From Vibrio comitans (GTDB lineage Bacteria > Pseudomonadota > Gammaproteobacteria > Enterobacterales > Vibrionaceae), in assembly GCA_024346835.1 (NCBI GenBank), contig AP024866.1, forward strand, positions 2,542,001 to 2,606,000: a stretch of DNA of 64,000 nt, given 5' to 3'. Made by a program: the position numbers and the translations under genes. Each line of letters opens with the position of its first letter. Within the stretch, counting starts at the first letter, position 1. Shown here piece after piece: positions 56,451 through 64,000 of the stretch. The notes under the pieces were generated by a model. The model did not search any database. It was not told where the DNA came from and saw only the letters and a program-made list of their open reading frames with translations.

Positions 56451-57040
56451 TACGCCTCTCCTTGGTCTTCGCCGATTAAAATTAGGTTATCATCCAGATA
56501 CATATGTGGCGGTACGGCTAGGTTGTAAGGTGCAGGAACACCTTGGAAAACACGTCCAGCCATATCAAATTTAGAACCATGACATGGGCAGAAGAATCCC
56601 GACTTCACGCCGCTAACTTGCTCACCAAAGCTGTTCGGCAGGTAGGTTGGAGAGCAACCTAAGTGAGTACATAGGCCTACTGCGATAAAGATTTCTGGCT
56701 TCAAGGAACGATAAGGGTTTTGTGCGTAAGACGGTTGTTGTTCCTCAACTGAGTCTGGATCTCGCAATTGATCAGCAAGTTGCCCAAGCTCATCTAGCGT
56801 ACCTTGCCCACGCTTAACAACCCAAACAGGTTGACCACGCCAGATTACACGGGCCATCTGCCCCTCTTCTAGCTTGCTAATATCGAACTCAACTGGAGCG
56901 CCAGCTGATTTAGCTCTAGCACTTGGATTCCAAGATTTGATAAAGGGTACAGCGACAGCTGCTGCTCCTAATCCCCCGACCACGGCTGTGGTGGCGGTTA
57001 GAAACTTGCGACGTCCATTATTTAGTGGCGCATTGCTCAT
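56450..57040 (-). CDS. petA: Rieske iron-sulfur protein of the bc1 complex
   Basis: This 196-residue protein has a twin-arginine signal anchor (GRRKFLTATT), a hydrophobic helix, and the Rieske domain with the 2Fe-2S boxes CTHLGC and CPCHGS. The ATG at 57040 is chosen for GGAG eight bases upstream and because it gives MSNAPLNNGRRKF; the ATG at 57055 has its Shine-Dalgarno only three bases away. It is the first gene of petABC. Confidence 0.95.
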   Translation of the reverse strand: MSNAPLNNGRRKFLTATTAVVGGLGAAAVAVPFIKSWNPSARAKSAGAPVEFDISKLEEGQMARVIWRGQPVWVVKRGQGTLDELGQLADQLRDPDSVEEQQPSYAQNPYRSLKPEIFIAVGLCTHLGCSPTYLPNSFGEQVSGVKSGFFCPCHGSKFDMAGRVFQGVPAPYNLAVPPHMYLDDNLILIGEDQGEA

Positions 57041-57133
57041 CCAACATTCTCCCATTTGCTCCTTTGGATAGAATTACTCCTTCAACAGAGCACGGCTAAA
57101 AAATCAAACTTTGATTCTATTTTTATGAGGGAA

Positions 57134-57162
57134 ATGATAAAGAAAACGCTACTTTAAGACAA
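57134..57162 (-). promoter_or_regulatory. Candidate petABC promoter
   Basis: On the minus strand TTGTCT (57162-57157) and TATCAT (57139-57134) are 17 bases apart. The transcript would start near 57127 and have a leader of about 87 bases that includes the AATCAAA/TTTGATT dyad. Confidence 0.5.
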
Positions 57163-57288
57163 GATAAAGCTACTTTTTTACAACATATCTGAAGCAAATC
57201 AGAGCATAGGTCACAAAAGAGGTGAAAGTGAAACATTCACTGCGGAAGATACTATGTAGAAAGGAGTTTTTGAAGAGGTAAAAAAACA

Positions 57289-57318
57289 AAAAGCCCGGTA
57301 TAAAACCGAGCTTTTTTG
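57289..57318 (-). terminator. Intrinsic terminator after rplM-rpsI
   Basis: On the minus strand AGCTCGGT pairs with ACCGGGCT (one wobble) around a short AT-rich loop and is followed by five T residues; it is flanked by A/T runs on both sides. Confidence 0.85.
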
Positions 57319-57368
57319 ACACAATTCCAACCAAAAGGTTGGAGCATTGCTCTTTCTGAAAAGAAAGA

Positions 57369-57761
57369 TTAACGCTTCGAGAACTGTGGACGACGACGTG
57401 CTTTACGTAGACCAACTTTCTTACGTTCAACCTGACGTGCGTCACGTGTAACGTAGCCAGCTGCGCGTAGAGCAGGACGTAGAGTTTCATCGTATTCCAT
57501 AAGAGCACGAGTGATGCCGTGACGGATAGCGCCAGCTTGACCAGAAATACCACCACCAGAAACAGTGATGTATAGGTCTAGCTTGTCTAACATTTCAACT
57601 AGCTCAAGTGGCTGACGAACAACCATACGAGAAGTTTCACGACCAAAGTAAACATCAAGGCTACGCTTGTTGATTACGATGTTACCAGCACCCGGTTTGA
57701 TGAAAACACGAGCAGCTGAGCTCTTGCGGCGACCAGTGCCGTAGTATTGATTCTCTGCCAT
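57369..57761 (-). CDS. rpsI: 30S ribosomal protein S9
   Basis: This 130-residue ribosomal protein has the conserved N-terminus [18 protein letters not shown] and the C-terminal tail [17 protein letters not shown], whose last residues reach the P-site tRNA. ATG 57761 is used; the in-frame TTG two codons upstream is not needed. It lies 15 bases after rplM and is cotranscribed with it. Confidence 0.98.
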   Translation of the reverse strand: MAENQYYGTGRRKSSAARVFIKPGAGNIVINKRSLDVYFGRETSRMVVRQPLELVEMLDKLDLYITVSGGGISGQAGAIRHGITRALMEYDETLRPALRAAGYVTRDARQVERKKVGLRKARRRPQFSKR

Positions 57762-57776
57762 TTCCAAATTCCCCGA

Positions 57777-58205
57777 TTAGATGTCTAGTACTTGTGGTTG
57801 TTGAGCAGCATGGTTGTGCTCAGCGCCAGCGTATACTTTTAGCTTACGGTACATTGCGCGGCCTAGAGGACCACGTGGTAACATACCTTTAACAGCTAGT
57901 TCGATAACCATTTCTGGTTTCTTATCGATCAACTTTTCAAAAGTGATAGATTTTAGACCACCTGGGAATTCAGAGTGACGGTAATACACTTTACCTTTAG
58001 CCTTGTTACCAGTTACAGCAACTTTCTCAGCGTTAACAACGATGATGTAATCACCAGTGTCACAGTGAGGAGTGTATTCAGCTTTATGCTTACCGCGTAG
58101 GCGAGAAGCGATTTCACTTGCAAGACGACCAAGAGTTTTACCTTCAGCGTCTACAACATACCAGTCACGTTTTACAGTTTCTGGTTTAGCAACGAAAGTT
58201 TTCAT
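57777..58205 (-). CDS. rplM: 50S ribosomal protein L13
   Basis: This 142-residue ribosomal protein has the conserved motifs [31 protein letters not shown] and [19 protein letters not shown] (each in part). L13 is an early assembly protein of the 50S subunit. It is preceded by a leader of about 140 bases with hairpins. Feedback control of rplM-rpsI by L13 has been reported in E. coli, and the leader here may be the equivalent operator. Confidence 0.98.
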   Translation of the reverse strand: MKTFVAKPETVKRDWYVVDAEGKTLGRLASEIASRLRGKHKAEYTPHCDTGDYIIVVNAEKVAVTGNKAKGKVYYRHSEFPGGLKSITFEKLIDKKPEMVIELAVKGMLPRGPLGRAMYRKLKVYAGAEHNHAAQQPQVLDI

Positions 58206-58346
58206 GCTAATAATAACCCGTTAATTTGAATTTAAACTAAAAGGAGCAAATGCTCCCACTGTCTAAGAGCCCAGTCATCACCCCTTCGAGTGGTGGCACT
58301 CTTTGGTAAGTTTCAATAAAGAAAATCACCTGCAGTAACGGTGGGT
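58206..58346 (-). promoter_or_regulatory. Structured rplM leader (possible L13 operator)
   Basis: The predicted rplM leader contains a hairpin near 58289-58305 (CACCACTC with GGGGTGATG, one mismatch) and a perfect 6-bp hairpin at 58243-58256 (GGAGCA and TGCTCC) followed by TTTTAG on the minus strand. The second resembles a weak attenuator just before the start codon. Assignment as an L13 autoregulatory site is inference from E. coli. Confidence 0.45.
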
Positions 58347-58352
58347 CGCAGG

Positions 58353-58380
58353 ATTATACCGAAGCCTACTAAAAACGCAA
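58353..58380 (-). promoter_or_regulatory. rplM-rpsI promoter
   Basis: On the minus strand TTGCGT (58380-58375) and a perfect TATAAT (58358-58353) are 16 bases apart. It lies directly downstream of the zapE stop and gives a leader of about 140 bases. Confidence 0.75.
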
Positions 58381-58471
58381 TCCTATTTGAGAGTTTTTTG
58401 AACGCTTTTTAGTGGGTAAAGACTGAGCATAAGGCGGCAGTGCTCCCATTATCACTGACTTTTGCATTTGA

Positions 58472-59590
58472 CTAAGCAAGGTGCTCCTCAGCTAAATAGT
58501 CATTACTCTGCATCTCAGTGAGTCGCGATTCGCAACGTTGAAATTCAAATTCAAGTCGTCCACCCGCATAGAGCTCGGTCAAAGGCACGGCCGCTGCAAT
58601 AATAAGGCAAACACGCCTTTCATAAAACTCATCAACTAAGGCAATAAAGCGCCTTGCTGCATCATCATTGCTCGCATCTAGCTTAGGCACATCGGACAAC
58701 AATACCGTGTGATACTCCCTCGACAATTCAATATAGTCGTTTTGACTGCGTGCGGTTTGACACAACTGAGCAAAGCTTGCCATCAGCACCCCATTGTAAG
58801 CACTTAGCACTTCTAACTGCCTGTGATTCACTTCTATTGCAGATTCAGCCACTCCGCTTTCGACATTTATAGCACTCAAGGTTTCAAAATAGGTATCAAG
58901 GTTTTTCTGCGCCTGAAGATCTAACGGGTAATGATAGAGCTCAGCCTGCTGCAGTGTGCGCATGCGAAAATCATTTTCACTGTCTAATTCAAAGACCTGA
59001 CAGTTTTTTTCGATCAATTCAATGGCGGGTAAAAACCGAGCTCGCTGTAAACCATTTCTATAAAGTAGGTGTGGCGGGATGTTTGAGGTCGCTACTAGAA
59101 TAATGTTTCGCGCAAACAGTGCCTGGAATAAGGTGCCAAGCAACATGGCGTCTGTGATATCAGAGACAAAAAATTCATCAAAACAGATAATATCTGCTTC
59201 ACTCTTAAACTTATCAGCCACAATCTCTAATGGGTCACTTTGTTGTTGCAGCTGCTTTAGTTCATCATGAACCCGATACATAAAGCGGTGAAAGTGCATA
59301 CGCATTTTCTTATCGCTTGGATACAACTCATAAAAGCTATCCATAAGGTAGGTTTTGCCGCGACCGACTCCGCCCCATACATAAAGCCCTTGCGGCGCGA
59401 CTTGCTCAAGCGGTTTTGGCTTACTAAACCATTGACGCCAGCCTTTCTTAGGTTCGGGAGCCGGCGTTTGGACATATTGCTCAAGCCGAACGTACAAGTT
59501 TTCAAATGCTTGCACAGCCTTGTGTTGCTGAGGGTCAAATTGAAAACCGTGATGCTCGATATCGTATTGATATTTTTCTAAGGGTGTCAT
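58472..59590 (-). CDS. zapE: Cell division ATPase ZapE
   Basis: This 372-residue AFG1-family ATPase (formerly YhcM) has Walker A GGVGRGKTYLMD near residue 75, Walker B ICFDEFFVSDI, the sensor VATSNIPP and the arginine-finger region NGLQRARFLP. ZapE acts at the Z ring late in constriction and under anaerobic conditions in E. coli. It is divergent from zapG, as in E. coli. Confidence 0.95.
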   Translation of the reverse strand: MTPLEKYQYDIEHHGFQFDPQQHKAVQAFENLYVRLEQYVQTPAPEPKKGWRQWFSKPKPLEQVAPQGLYVWGGVGRGKTYLMDSFYELYPSDKKMRMHFHRFMYRVHDELKQLQQQSDPLEIVADKFKSEADIICFDEFFVSDITDAMLLGTLFQALFARNIILVATSNIPPHLLYRNGLQRARFLPAIELIEKNCQVFELDSENDFRMRTLQQAELYHYPLDLQAQKNLDTYFETLSAINVESGVAESAIEVNHRQLEVLSAYNGVLMASFAQLCQTARSQNDYIELSREYHTVLLSDVPKLDASNDDAARRFIALVDEFYERRVCLIIAAAVPLTELYAGGRLEFEFQRCESRLTEMQSNDYLAEEHLA

Positions 59591-59708
59591 TTTAGAGATG
59601 AACTACATTAGATTCTTTATTGGATAAGATTCTCATAGTAACATGAGGTATGTTGCAGTGTAAGAACACGGTAACTAGATTGTTAACAGAATAACAAAAG
59701 GAAATGCT

Positions 59709-60143
59709 ATGCCTTGGATTTATGCGATCATCGGCCTGTTCGCGGGTATCATCATCGGTGTGATCATCTCTCGCATCACCACCCCGCAATATCAAAAACA
59801 GAAAGATTTACAAAAAGAACTAGAGACCTCTAAGTTTGAGCTTGAGCAACAGCGACAAGATTTGAATGATCACTTCTCTGAGTCGGCTCAGATCCTCGAT
59901 AACATTGGTAAAGAATATCGCAAGCTCTATGAGCACATGGCGAGCACTTCCAACGAACTTCTACCGAATCTTCCAGCTCAAGACAACCCGTTTGCCGAGC
60001 GCCTTGAAGTTAAAGAAGGTCGTTCAGACACAAGCGCCTCTAACGATGAACCACCAAAGGACTACGCTAACGGTGCAACCGGTATGCTAAAGGAAGAGCA
60101 GAAAGAAATCTTGAAAGCTCCAGAAGCAATCAAGGCAACATAA
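59709..60143 (+). CDS. zapG: ZapG/YhcB (DUF1043) division-linked membrane protein
   Basis: This 144-residue inner-membrane protein has an N-terminal transmembrane helix (about 3-22, WIYAIIGLFAGIIIGVIIS), a long cytoplasmic coiled coil (about 30-85) and a disordered tail. The conserved NPFAERL motif is near residue 97. The family links envelope growth and division in E. coli. An AAAAGGAAATG start region gives a plausible Shine-Dalgarno. It lies between divergent zapE and codirectional degQ. Confidence 0.9.
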   Translation: MPWIYAIIGLFAGIIIGVIISRITTPQYQKQKDLQKELETSKFELEQQRQDLNDHFSESAQILDNIGKEYRKLYEHMASTSNELLPNLPAQDNPFAERLEVKEGRSDTSASNDEPPKDYANGATGMLKEEQKEILKAPEAIKAT

Positions 60144-60178
60144 TTCAGTCTATTCAGAAACTTGAAGCTACTCACACG

Positions 60179-60198
60179 TTCTAGATTTTTATCTAGAA
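60179..60198. other. 8-bp inverted repeat abutting the degQ promoter
   Basis: TTCTAGAT and ATCTAGAA flank TTTT, two bases before the sigma-E -35 element. It may be an operator or a weak end hairpin for zapG; no T-run follows. Confidence 0.4.
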
Positions 60199-60200
60199 AC

Positions 60201-60229
60201 GGAACTTGCTCGAATTTTTTATGTCTCAA
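60201..60229 (+). promoter_or_regulatory. Sigma-E (RpoE) promoter of degQ
   Basis: GGAACTT (60201-60207), a 15-base spacer and GTCTCAA (60223-60229) match the sigma-E consensus (GGAACTT, about 15 bases, GTCTAA) almost perfectly. The start site would be near 60235, about 22 bases before the degQ ATG. Confidence 0.82.
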
Positions 60230-60256
60230 ACTTCATATTGTTTAAAGGAGTTAACG

Positions 60257-61627
60257 ATGAAAAAACCTTTGCTTGCCTTGTCTGTTGTAGCCTTAAGTCT
60301 GGGCTCGATTATTACGCCACTGCATGCAGGCGCAGCCCTACCCGTCCAGGTTGAAGGCAACGAATTGCCAAGCTTAGCGCCTATGCTAGAGCGCGTATCA
60401 CCAGCAGTGGTCAGTATTGCTGTCGAAGGCACTCAAGTGTCCAAACAGCGTATCCCTGAAAGCTTTCGTTTCTTCTTCGGGGACGAGTTCCCAACAGATC
60501 AAGTTCAAGAGCGTCCGTTCAGAGGACTAGGCTCTGGTGTAATTATCGATGCTGATAAAGGTCATATCGTCACTAACTACCACGTTATCAATGGTGCAGA
60601 TACCATCAAGGTGCAACTCACCGATGGACGAGAATACGATGCAGAGCTTGTCGGCGGCGACAAGATGTCTGATGTAGCCTTACTCAAACTAGAGAAAAAG
60701 GCCAAAGGCCTGACCGAAATAAAACTAGCGGACTCCGATAAGCTTCGCGTTGGCGACTTCACTGTTGCGATTGGTAACCCGTTTGGCCTCGGTCAAACCG
60801 TTACTTCAGGTATTGTCTCGGCGCTGGGTCGCAGTGGACTCAACCTTGAGAACTTAGAAAACTTCATTCAAACCGATGCGGCCATTAACAGTGGTAACTC
60901 TGGCGGTGCGCTCGTTAATCTCAATGGTGAGTTGATAGGTATTAACACCGCGATTCTGGGGCCAAATGGTGGCAATGTCGGTATCGGTTTTGCTATCCCT
61001 TCTAACATGATGCGTAACCTAACTGATCAAATCATTGAGTTTGGTGAGGTTAAGCGAGGCATGTTAGGCGTGCAAGGTGGTGAAATCACCTCAGAACTGG
61101 CTGAAGCTCTAGGGTATGAGTCAAGCAGAGGTGCCTTCGTAAACCAAGTTATGCCAGATAGCGCTGCTGATGAGGCTGGCCTACAGGCGGGAGACATCAT
61201 TGTCTCGATTGACGGTAAGCGCATTGATACCTTTAGTGAGCTTCGCGCTAAAGTAGCCACACTCGGTGCAGGCAAAGAGGTCAAACTTGGTGTTATCCGT
61301 GATGGTGACAAGAAAGAGTTTGACGTCACACTCGGCGAATCACAGATTCAGCAAACCAAGGCTGAGCAGCTTCACCCTGGGTTGACTGGTGCAGCGCTCA
61401 GTAACACTAAAGACTCTGATGGATATAAAGGTGTCAAGGTAACCTCTGTCGCAGAAGGTTCTCCAGCCGCTTCCTATCAGATCGAGCAAGGCGACATCAT
61501 TGTTGGAGTTAACCGCCAAGTCGTTGCTAACCTTGGTGAGTTCCGAGATATCCTAGAAAAACAAGATGGTGTACTCGCACTTAACATCCAGCGCGGCGAT
61601 CGTAAGGTCGTTATAGTCGTCAGATAA
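60257..61627 (+). CDS. degQ: Periplasmic serine protease/chaperone DegQ (DegP family)
   Basis: This 456-residue HtrA-family protease has a Sec signal peptide (about 1-26) and a trypsin-like domain with the triad H109, D139 and S215 (GNSGGAL). Two PDZ domains follow (about 258-350 and 365-455). The LA loop (ESFRFFFGDEFP) is short, which favours DegQ over DegP, and position next to degS matches E. coli degQ. AAGGAG precedes the ATG at 60257. The sigma-E promoter suggests it also does the envelope-stress work of DegP. A strong terminator follows. Confidence 0.93.
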   Translation: MKKPLLALSVVALSLGSIITPLHAGAALPVQVEGNELPSLAPMLERVSPAVVSIAVEGTQVSKQRIPESFRFFFGDEFPTDQVQERPFRGLGSGVIIDADKGHIVTNYHVINGADTIKVQLTDGREYDAELVGGDKMSDVALLKLEKKAKGLTEIKLADSDKLRVGDFTVAIGNPFGLGQTVTSGIVSALGRSGLNLENLENFIQTDAAINSGNSGGALVNLNGELIGINTAILGPNGGNVGIGFAIPSNMMRNLTDQIIEFGEVKRGMLGVQGGEITSELAEALGYESSRGAFVNQVMPDSAADEAGLQAGDIIVSIDGKRIDTFSELRAKVATLGAGKEVKLGVIRDGDKKEFDVTLGESQIQQTKAEQLHPGLTGAALSNTKDSDGYKGVKVTSVAEGSPAASYQIEQGDIIVGVNRQVVANLGEFRDILEKQDGVLALNIQRGDRKVVIVVR

Positions 61628-61648
61628 AGCAAACCATTGACTTAATTA

Positions 61649-61676
61649 GGGAAGCCCAGTGGCTTCCCTTTTCTTT
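61649..61676 (+). terminator. Intrinsic terminator after degQ
   Basis: An 8-bp perfect stem (GGGAAGCC and GGCTTCCC around CAGT) is followed by TTTTCTTT. It separates degQ from degS, so degS should have its own promoter. Confidence 0.9.
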
Positions 61677-61730
61677 ACTTAAAATTGAGTGTTATGCTTT
61701 GTTGTAATACACCACACTCTTGAGGGAAAC

Positions 61731-62813
61731 ATGCTGAGATTTTTATTGCGCTCTATTTTACTTGGGTTGGTTGCCGCCGCCTTAGTGATTGCTGTGGTAC
61801 CTGATCTGCGCAGTAAAATCATACCCGCTTCAAGCGAACCTCATGAAGCGCTCGTTGCATCCGGTCCAATTTCGTTCAATCAAGCAGTGAGACGCGCGGC
61901 TCCCGCTGTAGTCAATATCTACAGTCGTCAATACTCAGAAGACAATCGCAGCAAGCTAAAAACTCAGGGATTAGGCTCCGGCGTTATAGTCAATGACAAG
62001 GGCTACATCATTACCAATTACCATGTGGTCGCCAGTGCCGATCAGGTGATCGTTGCCTTACAAGATGGTCGAGTGGCTAGCGCCCAGTTGATTGGCCAAG
62101 ACAGACGTACCGATATTGCCGTATTGCAAATCTCCATGTCAGATCTTCCTGTCATACCATTAAACCCGGACTACACGGCCAAGGTTGGCGATATAGTGCT
62201 TGCGATAGGTAACCCATATAATCTTGGGCAAACCACCACCTTTGGCATCATCTCAGCAACTGGGCGCTCATCAATAAGCACAGATGGAAGACAAGCATTC
62301 ATTCAAACCGATGCTGCCATCAATGAAGGTAACTCAGGTGGCGCTCTGGTGAACTCTCAAGGCGAACTCGTCGGAATCAACACTGCTTCCTTCCAACAAG
62401 CCACTGATCTTGAAACCTACGGGATCTCATTCGCCATTCCGGAAAAACTGGCTTCGAAGATTATGAATAAAATCATTGCTGATGGCCGAGTCATCCGAGG
62501 CTATATTGGCGTTGATGGTCAAGATATCAGCTCTATGACCAACCGTTTACTCGCTGGAAACTTCACAGGTGGAATTATTGTCCTTGGCGTTGAACCAGGA
62601 GGTCCGGCAGATAAAGCAGGCATCAAGGCACAAGACATCATAGTGAAAATCGGAGATATGGTTGCAGACAATCGACAAAATGTGATGGATGCAGTGACGG
62701 ATGCACGCCCAGGAGCCGAAGTAAAAGTCGTGGTCGTTAGAGATGGGAAGCAAAAAGAGCTAACCGTTGAAATTGGTGAGGACACCAGAAACTTCACTCC
62801 GCAAAACAATTAA
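61731..62813 (+). CDS. degS: Site-1 protease DegS, sigma-E pathway
   Basis: This 360-residue inner-membrane HtrA protease has one N-terminal transmembrane anchor (about 3-22) with no cleavage site, a protease domain with the triad H98, D128 and S202 (GNSGGAL), and a single PDZ domain (about 260-350). It senses exposed outer-membrane-protein C-termini and cuts the anti-sigma factor RseA. ATG 61731 with GAGGG upstream gives MLRFLLRS, matching the family; an earlier ATG at 61689 would add 14 residues. Confidence 0.95.
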   Translation: MLRFLLRSILLGLVAAALVIAVVPDLRSKIIPASSEPHEALVASGPISFNQAVRRAAPAVVNIYSRQYSEDNRSKLKTQGLGSGVIVNDKGYIITNYHVVASADQVIVALQDGRVASAQLIGQDRRTDIAVLQISMSDLPVIPLNPDYTAKVGDIVLAIGNPYNLGQTTTFGIISATGRSSISTDGRQAFIQTDAAINEGNSGGALVNSQGELVGINTASFQQATDLETYGISFAIPEKLASKIMNKIIADGRVIRGYIGVDGQDISSMTNRLLAGNFTGGIIVLGVEPGGPADKAGIKAQDIIVKIGDMVADNRQNVMDAVTDARPGAEVKVVVVRDGKQKELTVEIGEDTRNFTPQNN

Positions 62814-62821
62814 TAAGTAAT

Positions 62822-62848
62822 AAAAAAACCGCCGAGGCGGTTTTTTTA
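62822..62848 (+). terminator. Intrinsic terminator after degS
   Basis: A GC-rich stem (AACCGCC and GGCGGTT around GA) is flanked by runs of seven A and seven T; it can work in both directions. Confidence 0.9.
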
Positions 62849-62874
62849 TTATTGAAGTAAAGTCAGATCTACTT

Positions 62875-63035
62875 ATACCAATCACAGTAAGTAAGTGATC
62901 AGAAATAGCGCAGGAAAAACACTGGATAACAAGGCAGAGTTTTTGATAAGTAGTTATTCTACATTTAAAAACTCTAACGCCGTTATCGAGTGTTTTAACA
63001 AGCTAGGATGAGCAATTATTTGCTACGATTGGTAT
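62875..63035. repeat. 161-bp palindromic repeat, copy 3
   Basis: This is the third copy of the ATACCAATC ... GATTGGTAT element, again exactly 161 bases. Its last T is the first plus-strand base of the complement of the parC stop codon (TTA at 63035-63037), so the repeat forms the immediate 3' end of parC. The arms and the centre (AAGTAG-TTATT-CTACA) support a long hairpin. Confidence 0.9.
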
Positions 63036-64000
63036 TACTCTTTGGTTTGCACTTCTATCTCAGTAACTCGCTGCAAGCCGCGCGGTAGCATTGCACCACG
63101 GCGCCCTCTTTCTCCCCTGAAGTTTTCAAGGTCAGCAGGCTTAAGGCCAAGCTTACGTTTGCCCGCATAGAGAGTAACGGTTGCATCAGCAGGGATAGAA
63201 ATCAACTGAGTAACAAACTCTTCTCTGCTTTTCGCTTTTGCAGAAGGAATGTTGATGATTTTGTTGCCCTTACCCTTACCAAGCTGCGGCAGATCTTTTA
63301 TTGCAAAGATCAGCATACGACCTAGATTGGTTATCGCTAAGATTTCATCACTCTCAAGGTCTGATATCGCACTCGGTGACATGATCTCCGCCGCCTGCGG
63401 CAGGTTAACTAACGCCTTACCACTGCGGTTCTTCGACAATAAGTCACTACCACGGCAAACAAATCCATAACCGGCATCAGAACCCACCAGCCATAGTTGC
63501 TCGTCATCGCCCATCAGAACCTGTCGAATACTGGTTCCAGTCGAGACATTCAAGCGCCCAGTAATTGGCTCACCCTGACTTCTTGCAGAAGGCAGTGAGT
63601 GCGATTCCAATGAGTAGCTTCGTCCATCAGAACCCAAGAACACGGCTTGTTGATTACTCTTACCTCTTGCTGAGGTAAGGTACTTATCACCCGACTTATA
63701 GTTCAGTGTCGATGCATCAACCTCATGCCCTTTAGCATGACGAATCCATCCCTTCTCAGATAAGACAACAGTAATTGGCTCGCTCGGTAGCAGGTCTTTC
63801 TCAGTCAGTGCTCTTGCTTCAGCACGTTCAACAATTGGAGAGCGGCGATCATCACCAAACTTATCGGCGTCTGCTTTTAGTTCTTTCTTAAGCAACGTAT
63901 TCATGCGGCGCTCAGAGCCAAGCAACAACTCTAGCTGTTTACGCTCTTTTTCTAGCTCATCTTGCTCACCACGAATCTTAAATTCTTCTAGCTTCGCCAA
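63035..64000 (-). CDS. parC: DNA topoisomerase IV subunit A, C-terminal part
   Basis: The final 321 residues of ParC are present; the gene runs off the right edge, so the breakage-reunion domain and catalytic tyrosine are not visible. What is seen is the end of the coiled-coil region ([18 protein letters not shown]) and the C-terminal beta-pinwheel with repeated blade motifs such as [36 protein letters not shown] and [12 protein letters not shown] (each in part). These match ParC rather than GyrA, which has the GyrA box QxRRGGKG. Topoisomerase IV decatenates daughter chromosomes. Confidence 0.93.
   Translation of the reverse strand: MAKLEEFKIRGEQDELEKERKQLELLLGSERRMNTLLKKELKADADKFGDDRRSPIVERAEARALTEKDLLPSEPITVVLSEKGWIRHAKGHEVDASTLNYKSGDKYLTSARGKSNQQAVFLGSDGRSYSLESHSLPSARSQGEPITGRLNVSTGTSIRQVLMGDDEQLWLVGSDAGYGFVCRGSDLLSKNRSGKALVNLPQAAEIMSPSAISDLESDEILAITNLGRMLIFAIKDLPQLGKGKGNKIINIPSAKAKSREEFVTQLISIPADATVTLYAGKRKLGLKPADLENFRGERGRRGAMLPRGLQRVTEIEVQTKE

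Larger units (their letters stand above)
57041..57368 (-). promoter_or_regulatory. petABC upstream region and rpsI 3' region
   Basis: This 328-base gap holds a promoter candidate for petABC (57134-57162) and a perfect 7-bp dyad (AATCAAA and TTTGATT around one base, 57103-57117) followed on the minus strand by T residues. The rpsI terminator also lies here. A minus-strand open frame crossing it is a shadow of rpsI. I see no other gene. Confidence 0.5.

Noticed and set aside
57170..57556. 128-residue minus-strand open frame overlapping rpsI
   Set aside because: Its first half is an alternate frame of rpsI and its second half non-coding DNA past the rpsI terminator.

Overview
This is a housekeeping segment of a Vibrionaceae chromosome, most likely a Vibrio main chromosome. 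Base composition is moderate. The gene order is the gammaproteobacterial backbone in the form I recall from Vibrio: arcA/arcB linked, two tandem gltBD pairs, carAB-dapB, secA/dciA, lpxC plus the division and cell-wall (dcw) cluster without ddlB, rnpB, then the rsmI/lpoA-yraN-diaA-dolP, sspAB-pet-rpsI-rplM, zapE/zapG-degQ-degS and parC blocks. I see no prophage, insertion sequence, CRISPR array, tRNA or rRNA gene.

Layout. 1-4.9 kb: arcA (+), a small lipoprotein gene, arcB and a YhcC-type radical SAM gene (-), so the anoxic redox regulator and its sensor kinase share a locus. 5.4-17.7 kb: two complete NADPH-glutamate synthase operons in the same direction. The pairs are clearly different: the first has strongly biased codons, the second is close to the E. 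coli enzyme. They are separated by a terminator, a 161-bp palindromic repeat and a promoter. 17.8-21.3 kb: DUF1499 lipoprotein, mtnN, a TRIC-like channel, a LysR regulator and a TSUP permease whose 3' end overlaps that of the regulator. 21.6-27.8 kb: carB, carA (TTG start), dapB and mutT on the minus strand. 27.8-31.3 kb: secA (-) divergent from the helicase loader dciA (+). 31.4-48.0 kb: lpxC-ftsZ-ftsA-ftsQ-murC-murG-ftsW-murD-mraY-murF-murE-ftsI-ftsL-rsmH, read right to left with very tight spacing. 48.2-48.6 kb: the RNase P RNA, with a clear promoter and terminator. 48.7-53.2 kb: rsmI diverges from lpoA-yraN-diaA-dolP. 53.2-58.2 kb: sspB/sspA, the cytochrome bc1 operon petABC, and rpsI/rplM (all -). 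58.5-62.8 kb: zapE (-), then zapG, degQ and degS (+). 63.0-64.0 kb: the C-terminal part of parC (-), cut by the window edge.

How the genes fit together. Cell-wall precursor synthesis, division-ring assembly and lipid A commitment (lpxC) are contiguous. The outer-membrane/periplasm quality group (lpoA, dolP, degQ, degS) lies just beyond. degQ has a near-consensus sigma-E promoter, so the protease beside the sigma-E activator DegS is probably itself a sigma-E target. Nitrogen assimilation (GOGAT) and carbamoyl-phosphate synthesis share glutamine as substrate.

The non-coding DNA is the least ordinary part. It holds three exactly 161-bp copies of an ERIC/MITE-like long hairpin (11506, 21360, 62875), one ending on the parC stop codon. 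It also holds a hairpin-rich gltB leader, dyads in front of gltB, an 11-bp inverted repeat overlapping the mtnN promoter and ribosome-binding region, a palindrome carrying the lpxC -35 box, and a strong Shine-Dalgarno with no ATG ahead of arcA. No wholly new protein system is evident. All calls were made by reading; no database search was run.
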